Shown one piece after another: positions 6,895 to 7,208 of a stretch of DNA of 7,208 bases (position 1 is the first letter of the stretch; each line of letters starts with the position of its first letter). The notes beneath the pieces were generated by a model, which made no database searches, was not told the origin of the DNA, and saw nothing but the letters and a program-made list of their open reading frames with translations. The translations under genes and the position numbers were made by a program. The DNA lies in NCBI GenBank assembly GCA_016932235.1, contig JAFGDF010000046.1:1-7208 (forward strand), in the 5' to 3' direction. The stretch comes from Deltaproteobacteria bacterium (GTDB taxonomy: Bacteria > Desulfobacterota > DSM-4660 > Desulfatiglandales > HGW-15).

Positions 6895-6908
6895 TCGCCT
6901 TCAGGCGA
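6895..6908. other. Small hairpin upstream of the hydrolase start
   Basis: TCGCC (6895-6899) pairs with GGCGA (6904-6908) around a 4-base loop, or TCGCCT with AGGCGA around 2 bases. An A-run follows on the plus strand (6908-6913). In the operon direction the T-run therefore comes before the stem, so it is not a terminator for minus-strand transcription. It lies about 48 bases before the hydrolase ATG and could sit in its leader. Confidence 0.4.
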
Positions 6909-6964
6909 AAAAAGATCTTGATTTTCGCATAGCGACTTAAATTTCAGTATTGTATTTCCTTTCC

Positions 6965-7058
6965 GTCATTCTGTGGCTTGACCACAGAATCCAGGGTTTG
7001 ATCTTTAATTATACTGGATCCTGCGATCCCTGCCTCAAGTCCAGGGTCGCAGGATGAC
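6965..7058. repeat. 94-bp palindromic element with two internal hairpins (MITE-like)
   Basis: The ends are GTCAT (6965-6969) and ATGAC (7054-7058). Inside, ATTCTGTGG (6968-6976) pairs perfectly with CCACAGAAT (6982-6990). ATCCTGCGA and CCCTG (7018-7032, one bulged T) pair with CAGGG and TCGCAGGAT (7042-7055). ATCCAG (6989-6994) can also pair with CTGGAT (7014-7019). The general form, GTCATTC to GGATGAC with ATCCAG/CTGGAT inside, resembles dispersed intergenic palindromic repeats found in many bacteria. Copy number cannot be judged from this window. Confidence 0.6.
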
Positions 7059-7063
7059 AAAAA

Positions 7064-7079
7064 GTTGATTTCAATCAAC
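7064..7079. repeat. Short palindrome
   Basis: GTTGATT (7064-7070) is the exact reverse complement of AATCAAC (7073-7079), with two bases between. It directly follows the 94-bp element. The 7-bp arms and very short spacer fit an operator for a dimeric repressor better than an RNA hairpin, but a chance origin is possible. Confidence 0.3.
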
Positions 7080-7092
7080 CGACTCTAGAATC

Positions 7093-7111
7093 CCTCGTCT
7101 TATAGACGAGG
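7093..7111. repeat. Perfect 8-bp stem-loop
   Basis: CCTCGTCT (7093-7100) pairs perfectly with AGACGAGG (7104-7111) around a 3-base loop. No T-run follows on either strand. It lies 5 bases beyond the stop of the possible minus-strand gene at the right edge. Compact hairpins of this shape occur in REP sequences and in the ends of IS200/IS605-type elements, but no transposase is visible. Confidence 0.5.
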
Positions 7112-7116
7112 TTAGT

Positions 7117-7208
7117 TCAGTTCAAAAATGATTTCCCCGTATTTTTCAAAGTATGATCATCCCTCATGTAGTTGGCCTTGCTTCCGTTTCTCATTATAAC
7201 GTCAAATC
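7117..7208 (-). CDS. Possible C-terminal end of a minus-strand gene (partial)
   Basis: One minus-strand frame is open from the window edge to a TGA at 7119-7117 and encodes about 29 residues (including VIMRNGSKANYMRDDHTLK). The other two minus frames stop within the first few codons. The residues look protein-like but match no family that I recognise. If real, this gene would precede the hydrolase in the same orientation, separated by the palindrome-rich gap. The length is well within chance. Confidence 0.28.
   Translation of the reverse strand, partial: FDVIMRNGSKANYMRDDHTLKNTGKSFLN

Larger units (their letters stand above)
6848..7116. other. Non-coding region upstream of the hydrolase, filled with palindromes
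   Basis: About 270 bases hold no gene. They contain a small hairpin at 6895-6908, a 94-bp two-hairpin element at 6965-7058, a short palindrome at 7064-7079 and a perfect 8-bp stem-loop at 7093-7111. The hydrolase and operon promoter should lie here. I could not pick a convincing sigma-70 or sigma-54 promoter; TACAAT on the minus strand near 6950 has no matching -35 box. Confidence 0.6.

Noticed and set aside
6895..6913. Hairpin followed by six A residues as an intrinsic terminator
   Set aside because: On the minus strand the T-run precedes the stem, and on the plus strand the tail is A, so neither direction gives a terminator.

Overview
The window (about 7.2 kb, moderate GC) is dominated by one run of five genes, all on the minus strand. 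Read in the direction of transcription (right to left) they are a carbon-nitrogen hydrolase of the nitrilase superfamily, then soxB, soxD, soxA and soxG, the four subunits of a heterotetrameric sarcosine oxidase-type enzyme in the canonical soxBDAG order. The cofactor landmarks are visible: dinucleotide-binding motifs in SoxB and SoxA, the histidine that carries covalent FMN in SoxB, the C-C-H-C zinc set in SoxD and the GcvT-like folate domain of SoxA. The protein style, the palindromic intergenic repeats and the low-complexity GATCGCGAT-type repeats suggest a Desulfobacterota-like (deltaproteobacterial) anaerobe. That placement is an impression from the sequence, not a proven taxonomy.

Layout. 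Bases 1-78 may hold the last codons of a plus-strand gene convergent with the operon. Bases 79-547 are non-coding and repeat-rich: a perfect 24-bp inverted repeat with 209 bp between its arms, plus three small hairpins. Bases 548-5755 are soxG, soxA, soxD and soxB; soxD and soxA overlap by 4 bp. Bases 5866/5921-6847 are the nitrilase-family gene, whose last 25 or so codons appear to have been put out of frame by a one-base indel in an A/T homopolymer. Bases 6848-7116 are non-coding, with a 94-bp two-hairpin palindromic element and other stem-loops. Bases 7117-7208 may contain the C-terminal end of another minus-strand gene.

How the genes may work together. In characterised enzymes the SoxBDAG complex oxidatively demethylates sarcosine or a related N-methyl amine, passing the one-carbon unit to tetrahydrofolate and making glycine. 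The upstream C-N hydrolase could release the N-methyl amino acid from an amide or carbamoyl precursor, but this is inferred only from adjacency. No SHMT, FolD, formyl-THF or transporter gene lies in the window. SoxA is the most notable protein: both regions that carry Fe-S clusters in related dehydrogenases survive with only part of their cysteine ligands, so it looks intermediate between Fe-S-containing amine dehydrogenases and classical Fe-S-free SoxA.
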